DNA of 64,000 nucleotides from Streptomyces alfalfae (GCF_004127445.1 NZ_QEXM01000034.1:1-64000), one strand, 5' to 3'. Shown: positions 34,487 to 42,740, counted from the stretch's first letter. The notes: generated from the letters alone by a model not told the origin. A program made the numbers and translations.

Positions 34487-35191
34487 ATGCCCGAGACCGC
34501 AACCGCCCGCCCGCAGGCCTTCGCCGTGCGCTGCACCAAAGTGCTGTTTTCGCCGTGGTCGCGGCTGTCGCTGCTCGTCCTGCTGCTGGCGGCGGCGGGG
34601 ACGTGCGTGCTGGTCTTCGAGCCGCAGCGGCTGCTCTCCGGCGGCTGGATCGCCCAGCTCGGCGGCGCCACGGCGGTGGCGCTGTTCGCCGTGGCCTACG
34701 GGGCGTGCACCTCCGCGTTCGTGCCGCGCCCGCTGCTCAATCTGGCGGCGGGCGCGCTCTTCGGCACGCAGGCGGGTCTCGTCGCGGCGATCGGCGGCAC
34801 GGTGTTCGGGGCGGGCATCGCCTTCGGGCTCGGGCGGATGCTGGGGCAGGACGCGCTCCGGCCGCTGCTGCGGGGCAAGTGGCTGCGGGCCGCGGACGGC
34901 CAGCTCAGCCGGCACGGCTTCCGATCGATGCTGGCGGTGCGGCTCTTCCCCGGGGTGCCGTTCGCCGCGGCCAACTACTGCGCGGCGGTCTCCCGCATGG
35001 GCTGGCTGCCGTTCCTGCTCGCCACGGGCCTCGGGTCGATCCCGAACACCGCGGCCTACGTCATCGCGGGCGCCCGCGCCTCCACGCCGACCTCCCCGGC
35101 CTTCCTGATCGCCATGGGGTTCATCGCGGTCACGGGGCTCGGCGGGGCGACGGTGGCCTGGTTCAAGCGGCATCACTTGCGCGGGCGCTGA
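34487..35191 (+). CDS. TVP38/TMEM64-family membrane protein
   Basis: 234-residue polytopic membrane protein of the VTT/DedA-related superfamily. Characteristic segments are FVPRPLLNLAAGALFG, GLVAAIGGTVFGAGIAFGLGR, SRHGFRSMLAVRLFPGVPFAAANYCAA and GSIPNTAAYVIAGA. It is probably involved in lipid scrambling or envelope homeostasis. TAGTCT (34475-34480) is 6 nt before the ATG and there is no ribosome binding site, so translation is probably leaderless. A hairpin follows at 35208. Confidence 0.88.
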   Translation: MPETATARPQAFAVRCTKVLFSPWSRLSLLVLLLAAAGTCVLVFEPQRLLSGGWIAQLGGATAVALFAVAYGACTSAFVPRPLLNLAAGALFGTQAGLVAAIGGTVFGAGIAFGLGRMLGQDALRPLLRGKWLRAADGQLSRHGFRSMLAVRLFPGVPFAAANYCAAVSRMGWLPFLLATGLGSIPNTAAYVIAGARASTPTSPAFLIAMGFIAVTGLGGATVAWFKRHHLRGR

Positions 35192-35564
35192 ATCATTTCG
35201 GGGGCTTCGGAGACGTTCGGGTCTCCGCGGGCCGCGCGGGCCGCCCGGCGGGGCTGAGCCTGTCGGTGGCCCCGGAAGGTCGCCGTGGGAGGCGGGCGCA
35301 GGAGGTTGTCGCGGGGCGGGTCCGCAGTGGTGGCCGGCGCCGGCCAGGCGGGCCTCGCACCAGCCCGTAACTTTGTGCCGCTACGCTGCCCCCCGGACGA
35401 GGGACGTGATCGGACGGTCACCCCCCGCGTTCCGGCGTTCGCCCATCCCTTGTCCCCCCTTGCCACCCCTGCCTTTGCCAGCCTCGCTCCCCCGCCACGC
35501 CTCTCGATGACCGCTCCGACCGCAGCCGCGGTCCGATGATCAGTACTTGGACGGCGCAGTACTC
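35192..35564 (+). other. 373-bp intergenic region before uppP
   Basis: Contains the hairpin at 35208-35227, then GC-rich sequence with no gene. AGTACT occurs twice (35542-35547 and 35559-35564) just before the UppP start, which could be a small operator or part of the promoter. Confidence 0.5.
35208..35227 (+). terminator. Hairpin after the TVP38 gene
   Basis: CGGAGAC (35208-35214) pairs with GTCTCCG (35221-35227) around a 6-nt loop, 17 bp past the stop codon. Confidence 0.65.
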
Positions 35565-36437
35565 ATGTCTTGGCTTGAATCCTTCATCCTCGGGCTCGTC
35601 CAGGGACTGACCGAGTTCCTCCCCATCTCGTCCAGCGCGCATCTGCGGCTGACGGCGGCGTTCGCCGGCTGGCACGACCCCGGGGCGGCGTTCACGGCGA
35701 TCACGCAGATCGGCACCGAGGCCGCCGTGCTCATCTACTTCCGCAAGGACATCTCGCGGATCCTGTCGGCGTGGTTCGGCTCCCTCTTCGGGAAGGTGCC
35801 GCGCTCGGACCACGACGCGCAGATGGGCTGGCTGGTCATCGTCGGCTCGATCCCGATCGGGGTGCTCGGCGTGACGTTCAAGGACCAGATCGAGGGCCCG
35901 TTCCGCGACCTGCGGCTCATCGCCACGACGCTGATCGTGATGGGCATCGTGCTCGGCATCGCCGACCGCCTGGCGGCCCGCGACGAGACGGGCGGCAGGC
36001 ACCGCGTGGTGCGGGAGCGCAAGAGCCTGCGGGAACTCGGGGTCAGGGACGGCCTGATCTTCGGCATCTGCCAAGCCATGGCCCTGGTCCCCGGCGTCTC
36101 GCGCTCGGGCGCCACGATCAGCGGCGGCCTCCTCATGGGCTACACCCGCGAGGCCGCGGCCCGCTACTCCTTCCTCCTGGCCATTCCCGCGGTCCTCGCC
36201 TCCGGCGTCTTCGAACTGAAGGACGCGGGCGAGGGACACGTCTCCTGGGGCCCCACGATCTTCGCGACGATCGTCGCGTTCGTCGTCGGCTACGCGGTCA
36301 TCGCATGGTTCATGAAGTTCATCACCACGAAGAGCTTCATGCCCTTCGTCTACTACCGCGTCGTACTCGGCCTCGTCCTGATCGTCCTGGTCAGCATGGG
36401 CGTCCTGAGCCCGCACGCGGGCGAGTCGGCGGGATGA
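35565..36437 (+). CDS. uppP: Undecaprenyl-diphosphate phosphatase
   Basis: 290-residue BacA/UppP membrane enzyme that recycles undecaprenyl pyrophosphate, the lipid carrier for peptidoglycan and wall polymers. The Glu-rich motif is LVQGLTEFLPISSSAHL at the N-terminus and the phosphatase loop is PGVSRSGATI; about eight hydrophobic segments are seen. ATG at 35565 gives the usual N-terminus (MSWLESFILG); a TTG 18 nt upstream is possible but less likely. BacA overproduction is associated with bacitracin tolerance in other bacteria. The 3' end overlaps the convergent gene by 47 bp. Confidence 0.95.
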   Translation: MSWLESFILGLVQGLTEFLPISSSAHLRLTAAFAGWHDPGAAFTAITQIGTEAAVLIYFRKDISRILSAWFGSLFGKVPRSDHDAQMGWLVIVGSIPIGVLGVTFKDQIEGPFRDLRLIATTLIVMGIVLGIADRLAARDETGGRHRVVRERKSLRELGVRDGLIFGICQAMALVPGVSRSGATISGGLLMGYTREAAARYSFLLAIPAVLASGVFELKDAGEGHVSWGPTIFATIVAFVVGYAVIAWFMKFITTKSFMPFVYYRVVLGLVLIVLVSMGVLSPHAGESAG

Positions 36438-37092
36438 GTTCCGAGCGGTCCGCGGCCGGGGCCGGGGCCGGGACGGTGCAGGCCGAGCGCAGGGCCGCCG
36501 CGTAGCGGAAGAAGGCCTCCGTGCGGGCGCCCGACTCGCGTGACGGGCGGGTGAGGTCCCCGCCGGGGAAGAAGCTGCGGCGCAGGGCCTGGCTCATCTC
36601 CAGTTGTACGCCGCTGCCCGACAGCGTCCTGTTGCAGATGTTGGCGGGGTTGGTGCCCGCGATGTCGCCCGTGGCGGCGGTCACGGTGAAGCCGGCGGCC
36701 CGCAGTTCGCCGGCCGCGCGGGCGGCCAGTGCGGTGTCCCGGCCGCCGATGGCGGTCGTGGAGAGCAGGCGGTCGTCGTCCTGATAGCCGTGGAAGGACA
36801 GGCAGCCGCGGGCCGTCGCCACCAGGGCGAGGGCGCGGGGCTCGTCGTAGTTCGTCGACGTGATGTGCAGGTCGCCGTTGCCGGAGGACTTCATTCCGTC
36901 GAGTTCGTAGTACCGCAGCCACGTCCCGGCGACCTCACGGGCCATTTCACCGGACCCCGCCTCGATGCCGCCGCCGTGGATGGCGATGGACGCCAAGGAC
37001 GCCCCCGCCGGGTCGGTGGACCGGATCCGGTAGTCGACACCGTCGACCTCCGCCGCCGCGAGCTCCGCCCAATCGCCGTACAGATCCGCCAC
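36391..37092 (-). CDS. Poly-gamma-glutamate hydrolase family protein
   Basis: 233-residue zinc peptidase of the phage PghP-like group (DUF867). Motifs: SIAIHGGGIEAGSGEMA (metal ligands His and Glu), TSTNYDEPRA and CLSFHGYQDDD. These enzymes cleave poly-gamma-glutamate capsules, mostly as phage depolymerases, but chromosomal actinobacterial copies are common. There is no signal peptide. It starts at GTG 37092. The last 47 bp overlap uppP on the other strand, in the Pro-rich tail. Confidence 0.8.
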   Translation of the reverse strand: MADLYGDWAELAAAEVDGVDYRIRSTDPAGASLASIAIHGGGIEAGSGEMAREVAGTWLRYYELDGMKSSGNGDLHITSTNYDEPRALALVATARGCLSFHGYQDDDRLLSTTAIGGRDTALAARAAGELRAAGFTVTAATGDIAGTNPANICNRTLSGSGVQLEMSQALRRSFFPGGDLTRPSRESGARTEAFFRYAAALRSACTVPAPAPAADRSELIPPTRPRAGSGRPC

Positions 37093-37223
37093 GTGATCTC
37101 ACGCCCCCTCCGGGCTGTAGTCGGAGGCGCTGTCACCACCGGTCGCCGTCCCTACGTGCCCGGAGTCGGCGGTGCCGTCCGGCGGTGACGTTGCGCGCAC
37201 AAGTGTCCTATACCGCCATGACG

Positions 37224-37898
37224 TCAGCAGGACTCCTCGAACTTCACCGCACTGAGCGTCACGGGCCGGCCGTCGAGCTTGGCGCCCGCGGCGGGCTCCT
37301 GGCCGCACACCTGCCAGTTCGACTCCATGAGGATGAAACGGTCCTGACCCGAGGCGTCATTGACCGTGATGCTGGTGCCGGAGTCGAGGGCCCCGCGCGC
37401 CACCTTGACCGCCTTGCCCGTGAAGTCGGGCATCTTCGCTCCCGCGGCCCGGGGCTCTTCCGCGCCCGCGTCCTGGGCGGGGCAGGTCTCCTCGAGCTTG
37501 ACCGCGGCGAAGTCGACCTTGGTGTCGGTCGAGTGGTCCCCGGCCTTCGGGGTCTGCGAGCAGACCTTCCAGTTCCGGTCGAAGGCCTGCATACGGTCGC
37601 GGCCGAGCGCGTCGTGCGAGGTGAGGCCGTAGAAACCGGCCGCCTGTGCCTGGTCCTGCGCGGACTGCAGCCCCTTGCCGGTCATGTCCGGCAGCGCGGC
37701 GGTCTCGGCCTTCTCGTCCCCCGCCTCCTCGTCCCCCGCCTTCTCCTCCGACGCCCCTTCGTCCGCTTCTCCGGTGACGACGGGCTTGTCGGTGGTGGTG
37801 CTCGTACCGGTGCTCGATGCCTGGTCCGGGCCGCAGCCGGTGAGTGCGAACAGGCTGGTGCCGACGACGAGCGCGGCGGCGATGGAGCGGGCGTGCAT
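37224..37898 (-). CDS. PASTA-domain lipoprotein
   Basis: 224-residue lipoprotein. The signal peptide ends in the lipobox LTGC (Cys22), followed by a Thr/Glu-rich, low-complexity linker (EEKAGDEEAGDEKAE). Two PASTA-like repeats follow: LPDMTGKGLQSAQDQAQAAG with a conserved WKVCSQTPKAGD, and MPDFTGKAVKVARGALDSG with WQVCGQEPAAGA. Each carries a Cys near its end and one shortly after, so disulphides are likely. PASTA domains bind peptidoglycan or beta-lactams, which fits an extracellular wall-sensing role; there is no kinase domain. Confidence 0.88.
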   Translation of the reverse strand: MHARSIAAALVVGTSLFALTGCGPDQASSTGTSTTTDKPVVTGEADEGASEEKAGDEEAGDEKAETAALPDMTGKGLQSAQDQAQAAGFYGLTSHDALGRDRMQAFDRNWKVCSQTPKAGDHSTDTKVDFAAVKLEETCPAQDAGAEEPRAAGAKMPDFTGKAVKVARGALDSGTSITVNDASGQDRFILMESNWQVCGQEPAAGAKLDGRPVTLSAVKFEESC

Positions 37899-38193
37899 GA
37901 TCCCCCTGGGATGGCGCAGGTGCTGAAGGGATCATCATGCGCCACGTGGGGGACGGTGAAGACGCAGTGACGTTTTGGGGGACCTCGATCCTCTGTTCGC
38001 CCCCTGTCCGCCCTCCACTCACCCCTGGTTCGTCCTCTGCCACCTCGCGTTCGCCCGTCCTGCGCGGAGCGCATACAGGCACACGTGGGCGTCACCCCGG
38101 CGACGAACGCCACCCCGGCACGGGCGCCACCTTCCCGCCGGACGGTGGCACCCTGCCGGACCACGGCGGACCACGCCGGCCTGGTGGCCGGGC
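37899..38193. other. 295-bp gap with no recognisable gene
   Basis: Between the PASTA lipoprotein and the bL37 gene, both minus strand. Several short open frames exist but all are Arg/Pro-rich and start poorly. The PASTA promoter should lie at about 37900-37960. Confidence 0.4.
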
Positions 38194-38271
38194 CTAGGAC
38201 TGGGGGCGGCTTCCGTGGTTGGCCGCGTGCTTGCGGCGGGCCTTCTTCTTACGGCGTCGCTTCGACGACAT
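38194..38271 (-). CDS. Ribosomal protein bL37
   Basis: A 25-codon gene. The product opens MSSKRRRKKKARRKHAA and closes with NHGSRPQS. The KRxRKK...RKHxxANHGxRP pattern matches the small bL37 protein found on the large subunit of mycobacterial ribosomes. Eleven of the first 14 residues are Lys or Arg, suiting rRNA binding. ATG at 38271 follows AGAGGTGG at good spacing. It is monocistronic and divergent from the small gene at 38474. The assignment is from remembered family sequence. Confidence 0.8.
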   Translation of the reverse strand: MSSKRRRKKKARRKHAANHGSRPQS

Positions 38272-38445
38272 CTCGCCACCTCTCTCGGTAGAACTCAGCG
38301 CGGGCTCCGTACGCACTCGACAGGGATACGTCACACCCATCGAGCCGCTTTCCACCGTTCCATACCGATATGAGAGCGGCTACCCGAGGCAGATCGGCCT
38401 CGATCGATCACTTGGCGGAGGTGTGCGGTAGCTGACAGTTCCGAT

Positions 38446-38467
38446 TGTCGTAGGTATCGCCTAGGCT
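38446..38467 (+). promoter_or_regulatory. Promoter of the 38474 gene; degenerate RecA-NDp-like spacing
   Basis: TTGTCG (38446-38451) and TAGGCT (38462-38467) are placed 10 nt apart, the spacing seen between TTGTC and the -10 element in the ung promoter at 47121-47143, but the GTG triplet of that motif is TAG here. TAGGCT is 6 nt from the ATG. GACA (38434-38437) and TGTC (38446-38449) form a small dyad. Confidence 0.4.
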
Positions 38468-38473
38468 GGCCGC

Positions 38474-38653
38474 ATGCCCTTAACCCCACCACCCCATGGT
38501 TCCGTGCGCTCTTCGGCGGAACTGAACGAGCGCATCCGCAGCCTGTGGCTGCGTGCCGGCGGACGCCTCTCGGCCGAACAGCGCGCCGAGTACGAGCGAC
38601 TGGTGACGGAGTGGGCGGCAGCGGTCCGCGCGGAGATCGTGAAGGCCGCCTAG
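38474..38653 (+). CDS. Conserved small protein of unknown function
   Basis: 59 residues; an N-terminal Pro-rich MPLTPPPHG, then one long amphipathic region: SAELNERIRSLWLRAGG, LSAEQRAEYERLVTEWAAAV and RAEIVKAA. This looks like two helices of a small helical or coiled protein, rich in Ala/Arg/Glu, with GC-ending codons. TAGGCT sits 6 nt upstream of the ATG, so the mRNA is probably leaderless. No family is recognised. Confidence 0.7.
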   Translation: MPLTPPPHGSVRSSAELNERIRSLWLRAGGRLSAEQRAEYERLVTEWAAAVRAEIVKAA

Positions 38654-38779
38654 CGCCGCCTGGAGCCTGTCGTTCGGATCAGCCCCGGCCGGCCCTCGGC
38701 GCCGGACCACCGCCCACCCGGCGGGCGCGGTTCCTGCACGCCCCTTGGCTCGGCACCTCCCGTGCCCAACACTGAGCCG

Positions 38780-39277
38780 ATGACGCAGCGCGTGGAACTG
38801 GCCGCCGTGATCGACCGTTTGGCCATCGATGCCCTCATCACCGAGTACGCGGTGACCGTCGACGACGGCGACTGGAGCGCCTACGAGCGGCTCTTCGCCG
38901 CGCAGGGCCGTGCCGACTACGGCTCGGCGGGCGGTATCGCGGGAAGCGCCGCCGAGGTCGCGGCCTGGCTGGCCGAGACCATGCGGATGTTCCCGATGCG
39001 CCAACATCTCATCGTCAACCGGAAGCTGGAGTTCGGCCTCCTCGACCAGGACGTCGGCGACACCGCGCGTGTGCGGGCCGACTATGTGAACCCCATGCGG
39101 TTCCCGGACCGCGACGGCGACGCGCAGTCCACGGCGCCGGACTTCGAGTGCGGCGGTCGGTACTCCTTCGCGCTCCTGCGGACCCCCGCCGGCTGGCGGC
39201 TGCGGCAGGTCACGGTGGAGGAGAAGTGGCGCCGGATCAGCGAGCGGGCCCGCGAGGCAGCAGCCACCCGGAAGTGA
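38780..39277 (+). CDS. NTF2-like / SnoaL-type protein
   Basis: 165-residue protein of the cone-shaped alpha+beta barrel fold. It starts AAVIDRLAIDALITEYAVTVDDGDWSAYERLFA, a classic SnoaL_4 opening, and continues with RQHLIVNRKLEF, RVRADYVNPMRFP, GGRYSFALLRTPAGWRLRQV. Members include steroid isomerase-like and scytalone-dehydratase-like enzymes and many of unknown role. ATG at 38780 or GTG at 38762; neither has a strong ribosome binding site. Confidence 0.8.
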   Translation: MTQRVELAAVIDRLAIDALITEYAVTVDDGDWSAYERLFAAQGRADYGSAGGIAGSAAEVAAWLAETMRMFPMRQHLIVNRKLEFGLLDQDVGDTARVRADYVNPMRFPDRDGDAQSTAPDFECGGRYSFALLRTPAGWRLRQVTVEEKWRRISERAREAAATRK

Positions 39278-39969
39278 TCCGATCCGGCTCGCGCTGACGC
39301 GGCAGGTGGCCGTCCTGACCGGCCGGGCCGGGCCGCCGGTCAGCCCTGCATGGCTGCCCGACATGGCCCGCTCCTCCGTCGGGCCGGCCCCACCGCCGCG
39401 GGATGGCCCATCCCGGCCGCCCACCGGGGGGGGTGACCCGCTTTAGCCGCCTACCGGGGAGTGCCCCACTCCGGCCGCCCGCCGGGTAATGCTCACTCCG
39501 GCCGCCCACCCGGAAGTGACCCACTCCAGCCGCTCACCGGGGAGTGCCCGACTCCAGCCGCCCGCCCGGAAGTGACCCACCTCAGCCGCCCGCCGGTCAA
39601 TGCTCACTCCAGCCACCCACCCGGAAGTGACCCACCTCAGCCGCCCACGGGGAAGTGCCCCACTCCGACCGCCCGCCGGAGAGTGTTCGCTCCCCCCACC
39701 CGGAAGTGACCCACTCCAGCCACCCACCGGGAAGTGCCCCACCCCAACCGTGCAGGCGATCCGGCCCGCTCCGGCCGTCCACGTGAACCGGCCCGCCTCC
39801 GCCTCCGGCAGAACTGACTCACCCCCGCCGGAAACCGGCCGGCCTCCGCCGAGGACCGCCCCGCTCCCCCCGCCCCGTGCCGCCGAGCACGAATACCCCC
39901 TGTTCTAGATCGCCGAGGGCGCGCACACTGGGACGCCCGGCGGGGCGGCGGGATCGAGAAAGGCGCTGC
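39278..39969. other. 692-bp non-coding region dominated by a 28-bp repeat array
   Basis: The array occupies 39393-39751. The flanks (39278-39392 and 39752-39969) are GC-rich without a gene; the right flank includes the lnt leader. Open frames across the array on the minus strand exist in all three frames because the unit lacks stops, so they are not evidence of coding. Confidence 0.7.
39393..39751. repeat. Thirteen tandem ~28-bp units, each with an internal dyad
   Basis: Units start at 39393, 39421, 39451, 39479, 39506, 39534, 39562, 39590, 39617, 39645, 39673, 39696 and 39724. Most are 28 bp; two are 27, one is 30 and one is a 23-bp truncation. They share CC(A/G)CC(C/G)GG at the start and CCAGCCGC or CCGGCCGC at the end, around GGAGTG-CCC-CACTCC. 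In the first unit the stem is GGGATGG-C-CCATCCC, so both arms changed together. There are no spacers. Confidence 0.92.
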
Positions 39970-41901
39970 ATGTATCAGTTCGGCGACCGCGACGGCGACG
40001 GCGCGGGAGACGGCTCCGGGGTCAGCACCGGAGACGGCACCGCGGCCACCACCCGAGGCGGCACGGGAGGCGGCACGCAAGGCGGCGACCGGCGGGGTCG
40101 GTCCGGGGCTCTCGCCCGGCGGGCCATGGCCTCACGCTGGTCGCGCGGCGGCATCGCCGCCCTGGCCGGCGCGCTCCCCGCCCTCGCCTTCCCCGCGCCG
40201 TCGCTGTGGTGGTTCGCGTACGGGGCGCTGGTCCCCTGGATCCTGCTGATCCGCACCGCTCCCACCGCCCGGCGGGCCATGCTCGACGGCTGGCTCGGCG
40301 GCCTGGGCTTCATGGTCGCCGTACACCACTGGCTGCTGCCCAGCCTGCATGTCTTCACCGTGGTCATAGCAGCGCTGCTGGGGCTGTTGTGGGCGCCGTG
40401 GGGCTGGCTGGTCCGCCGCCTGCTCGGCGGCGCGGCGTCTCCGGGGCGGGCCACGGCGTCCCTGGTGGTCCTGCCCTCGGGCTGGCTGATGGTCGAACTG
40501 GCACGGTCGTGGGAGAACCTGGGCGGCCCCTGGGGCCTGCTCGGTTCCAGCCAGTGGCAGGTGGCCCCGGCGCTGCGGCTCGCGTCGGTGGGCGGGGTGT
40601 GGCTGGTCAGCGCACTGGTCGTGGTGGTGAACGTGGGCCTCGCGCTGCTGGCGCTGACCCTGGCGGGGCGGCTGGCGGCGGCGCATGGCCCGGCATCCCG
40701 CACCGGCGCCTCGGGGCCGGACGGCACGGGACCAGGAGTCACGGGCGCCACCGCCCCGGCCACCGCCCCGGAGGTCCCCACCCCCCGTACCACCGGGCAG
40801 TCCCCCACGTCCGGCACCACCGCACAGTCGCCCCACGCCCCCCATACCGCCGCACAGTCCCCCGCGCCTCGCACCACCGCACGCGTCGCCGTCACCGCCG
40901 TCCCCGCTTGCGCGGGAATCCTCGCCGTGGCCGCCCTCGCCGCGGCCGCCTCGGCGTGGGCCCCGCGCCCCCAGGCCGCCGGGGAGGTCCGTATCGCCGT
41001 CGTGCAGCCCGGTGTCATCGACGGCGTCTCGGGGCCGCAGAAGCGGTTCGACCGGCAGGAGGCGCTGACCCGGGCCCTGGCGGGGCAGGACCCCGACCTG
41101 GTGGTGTGGGGCGAGAGCAGCGTCGGGTTCGACCTCGCCGAACGGCCCGACGTGGCGCGTCGCCTCGCCACGCTGTCCCGCGAGGTCGGCGCCGATCTGC
41201 TCGTGAACGTCGACGCCCGCCGCTCCGACCGCCCCGGCATCTTCAAGAGCTCCGTCCTGGTGGGCCCGGGAGGCCCGACCGGGGACCGCTACGACAAGAT
41301 GCGGCTCGTGCCGTTCGGGGAGTACATACCGGCGCGTTCCCTGCTCGGCTGGGCCACCTCCGTCGGCAAGGCCGCCGGCGAGGACCGCAGGCGCGGCGAC
41401 CGCCAGGTCCTGATGGACGCGGGCCCCGGGCTGCGCGTCGGGCCGCTGGTCTGCTTCGAGTCGGCGTTCCCCGACATGAGCCGCCGGCTGACCCGCGACG
41501 GGGCGCAGTTGCTGCTGGCCCAGTCCGCCACCTCGTCGTTCCAGTCCAGCTGGGCGCCCGAGCAGCACGCCTCGCTCGCCGCGGTGCGCGCCGCCGAGAC
41601 GGGCCGCCCCATGGTGCACGCGACGCTCACCGGCGTCTCCGCGGTCCACGGCCCCGACGGCTCCCGCGCGGGCGCCCCGATCGGCGCCTCGGCGAGCACC
41701 GCCAAGGTCTACGACGTGCCACTGGCCACGGGCACGACCGCGTACGTCCGGTGGGGCGACTGGCCCGTGCACGGCGCGCTGGTCGTGGTCACCGTGCTGT
41801 GCGCCGCCGAGGGCGTCCGGTCGCTCAGGCGCTCTGCTCCTGAGCCGCACGGACCACGCGCTCGCACAGTTCATGGGTCGCCAGCGCATCCCGGGCGCTG
41901 A
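39970..41901 (+). CDS. lnt: Apolipoprotein N-acyltransferase
   Basis: 643-residue membrane enzyme that adds the third acyl chain to lipoproteins. The N-terminal half has six to seven hydrophobic segments; the C-terminal half is a nitrilase-type domain with the catalytic triad visible: Glu in VVWGESSVG, Lys in YDKMRLVPFGEYIP and Cys in LVCFESAFPD. A region of about 80 residues before the domain (TPRTTGQSPTSGTTAQSP and similar) is a repetitive Pro/Thr/Ser insertion. A Gly/Asp/Thr-rich 45-residue N-terminal tail precedes helix 1. ATG at 39970 has AAAGG 7 nt upstream. Confidence 0.92.
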   Translation: MYQFGDRDGDGAGDGSGVSTGDGTAATTRGGTGGGTQGGDRRGRSGALARRAMASRWSRGGIAALAGALPALAFPAPSLWWFAYGALVPWILLIRTAPTARRAMLDGWLGGLGFMVAVHHWLLPSLHVFTVVIAALLGLLWAPWGWLVRRLLGGAASPGRATASLVVLPSGWLMVELARSWENLGGPWGLLGSSQWQVAPALRLASVGGVWLVSALVVVVNVGLALLALTLAGRLAAAHGPASRTGASGPDGTGPGVTGATAPATAPEVPTPRTTGQSPTSGTTAQSPHAPHTAAQSPAPRTTARVAVTAVPACAGILAVAALAAAASAWAPRPQAAGEVRIAVVQPGVIDGVSGPQKRFDRQEALTRALAGQDPDLVVWGESSVGFDLAERPDVARRLATLSREVGADLLVNVDARRSDRPGIFKSSVLVGPGGPTGDRYDKMRLVPFGEYIPARSLLGWATSVGKAAGEDRRRGDRQVLMDAGPGLRVGPLVCFESAFPDMSRRLTRDGAQLLLAQSATSSFQSSWAPEQHASLAAVRAAETGRPMVHATLTGVSAVHGPDGSRAGAPIGASASTAKVYDVPLATGTTAYVRWGDWPVHGALVVVTVLCAAEGVRSLRRSAPEPHGPRARTVHGSPAHPGR

Positions 41902-42730
41902 GGACCTTGCCCGCCCGTACGGCGTCGAGGAAGGCGAGGACGACCTGCTCGATGCCCCGCTGACGGGCCACCGGCACCCAGTCGCCGCGCCGCCGCACGC
42001 TGGGCTGGCCCTTGTGGTCGATGACGTCGGCGAGGTTCACGACCTGCCGCTTGGTGTCCTGCCCCGAGACCTCGAGGATCTCCTCGGTGGAACCGCTCAG
42101 CCGGTTCATCACGCCGAGCGCGGTGAAACCGTCGCCCGCGAGCTGGAGCACCACATGCTCCATGAGGCCGTCCACGACCCGGGCGCGCACCCCCACGTGG
42201 TCGATCTCGCCCGGCGCCAGGAAGCGCAGGGTGTCCACGACGTGGATGAAGTCGTCGAGCACGAGCGTGCGCGGGTCCTCGGGCAGGCCGACGCGGTTCT
42301 TCTGCATGAGGATCAGTTCGCGCGGGTGGTCGGCGCACTGGGCGTAACCGGGCGCGTAGCGGCGGTTGAAGCCGACGGCGAGGCTCACGCCGCGGTCCTC
42401 GGCCAGCCCCACCAGGCGGGTCGATTCGGCGAGTTCGTACGCTATGGGCTTGTCGACATATGTCGGGACGCCCGCGTCGAGGAGCCGGCCGACGATCTCC
42501 GGGTGCACGGTGGTCGGGGCGTGCACGAACGCGGCGTCGAGGCCCTGGTCGAGCAGGGCGTCGAGGTCGGTGTGGCAGCGGGCGTCGGGGATGTGGTGGG
42601 CGCCGGCGACCCGGGCGAGCGTCGCCGGCGTGCGCGTCTGCAGGTGCAGCTCGACCCCGGGCTGTGTGGTGAGGACGGGCAGGTACGCCTTCGTCGCGAT
42701 GTCACCGAGTCCGATGCAGCCGATCTTCAC
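41825..42730 (-). CDS. Gfo/Idh/MocA-family NAD(P)-dependent oxidoreductase
   Basis: 301-residue dehydrogenase-like protein. N-terminal Rossmann domain: VKIGCIGLGDIATKAYLP, then DAAFVHAPTTVHPEIV and the conserved VPTYVDKPIAYE, where the Lys of DKP is the usual catalytic residue. The C-terminal domain is an alpha/beta dimerisation fold (FNRRYAPGYA; DDFIHVVDTLRFL). Substrates are often sugars or inositols; unknown here. GTG at 42730 has AGGGAG upstream. It lies 10 bp after the FAD monooxygenase on the same strand, so they are probably one operon. Its 3' end overlaps lnt by 77 bp. Confidence 0.88.
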   Translation of the reverse strand: MKIGCIGLGDIATKAYLPVLTTQPGVELHLQTRTPATLARVAGAHHIPDARCHTDLDALLDQGLDAAFVHAPTTVHPEIVGRLLDAGVPTYVDKPIAYELAESTRLVGLAEDRGVSLAVGFNRRYAPGYAQCADHPRELILMQKNRVGLPEDPRTLVLDDFIHVVDTLRFLAPGEIDHVGVRARVVDGLMEHVVLQLAGDGFTALGVMNRLSGSTEEILEVSGQDTKRQVVNLADVIDHKGQPSVRRRGDWVPVARQRGIEQVVLAFLDAVRAGKVLSARDALATHELCERVVRAAQEQSA

Positions 42731-42740
42731 CACTGTCTCC

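Noticed and set aside
38434..38467. Full PafBC/RecA-NDp site before the small gene at 38474
   Set aside because: Spacing fits but the GTG triplet of the motif is TAG; only listed as a degenerate match.
39393..39751. CRISPR array
   Set aside because: Unit length fits, but there are no unique spacers, no leader and no cas genes in the window.
39237..40080. Minus-strand frames across the 28-bp array, giving Gly/Trp/Val-rich products
   Set aside because: All three frames are open because the repeat lacks stops and 28 is not a multiple of three; no start with a ribosome binding site and no conserved domain.
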